NCBI GenBank assembly: GCA_012729875.1
Contig: JAAYCC010000131.1
Span: 1-5,009 of the forward strand
Direction of reading: 5' to 3'
DNA from: Clostridiales bacterium
GTDB taxonomy: Bacteria > Bacillota > Clostridia > Oscillospirales > Oscillospiraceae
DNA: 5,009 nt
A program made the translations under genes and the position numbers. Of this stretch, positions 4,950-5,009 are shown in pieces. Under the pieces are notes generated by a model. It was not told the DNA's origin. It searched no databases and saw only the letters and a list, made by a program, of their open reading frames with translations. Position 1 is the stretch's first letter. Every line of letters starts with the position of its first letter.

Positions 4950-4993
4950 AAGTGCAAGGAAAAACGCGAAAACGGGCGAAAAAGCCTGCACTT
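4950..4993 (+). repeat. Inverted repeat spanning the predicted leader at the right edge
   Basis: AAGTGCA (4950-4956) and TGCACTT (4987-4993) are perfect 7-bp inverted arms, extendable by GG/CC past one bulged A. They enclose about 30 bp, with GAAAA repeated in the loop. The left arm falls between the -10 box and the predicted start, and the right arm abuts the GGAG ribosome binding site. It may be an operator or a leader structure; which one depends on the true transcription start. Confidence 0.4.
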
Positions 4994-5009
4994 GGAGTGA
5001 TGGTAGTGT

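Overview
The window reads as an ordinary housekeeping stretch from a low-to-mid GC Gram-positive anaerobe. The best guess is a member of class Clostridia, perhaps an Oscillospiraceae/Ruminococcaceae relative. The reasons are AGGAGG/GGTGA-type ribosome binding sites, sigma-A-type promoters, encoded CCA tails on all tRNA genes, a TrmK homologue, a YerC/TrpR-like regulator, a DUF1858 CxxC protein and a divergent, Clostridia-looking PurA. I see no phage genes, transposase, CRISPR array, toxin-antitoxin pair or biosynthetic cluster, and nothing I would call a new defence or mobile system.

Layout. Everything left of about 3280 is on the minus strand. Reading in that direction from the divergent intergenic region (3277-3490), there is a tight three-gene run: a YerC/YecD-type TrpR-like regulator, a YqeM-like class I SAM methyltransferase (TAATG stop/start overlap), and hslO (Hsp33, 4-nt gap). 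Next comes a promoter with near-consensus boxes driving five tRNA genes in the order Val(UAC), Asp(GUC), Phe(GAA), Gly(GCC), Cys(GCA), closed by a strong intrinsic terminator at 714-743. A separate promoter then serves a small DUF1858 CxxC protein with a TTG start. A terminator-like hairpin follows, and then the first 119 codons of trmK, which runs off the left edge.

On the plus strand, purA (adenylosuccinate synthase) is transcribed divergently from yerC, from a clear promoter with a TATAAT -10 box. After purA, 241 bases carry no complete gene but hold one good and one weak plus-strand promoter and an inverted repeat around the predicted start of transcription. These probably belong to a gene that begins at or just beyond the right edge.

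Functional links are modest. trmK acts on A22 of tRNAs, and among the five tRNAs here only tRNA-Cys has an adenine at position 22. The points most worth checking are a 13-bp perfect hairpin inside the tRNA transcript, the inverted repeat that shares bases with the tRNA promoter -35 box, the PurA active-site substitutions, and the leader structure at the right edge.
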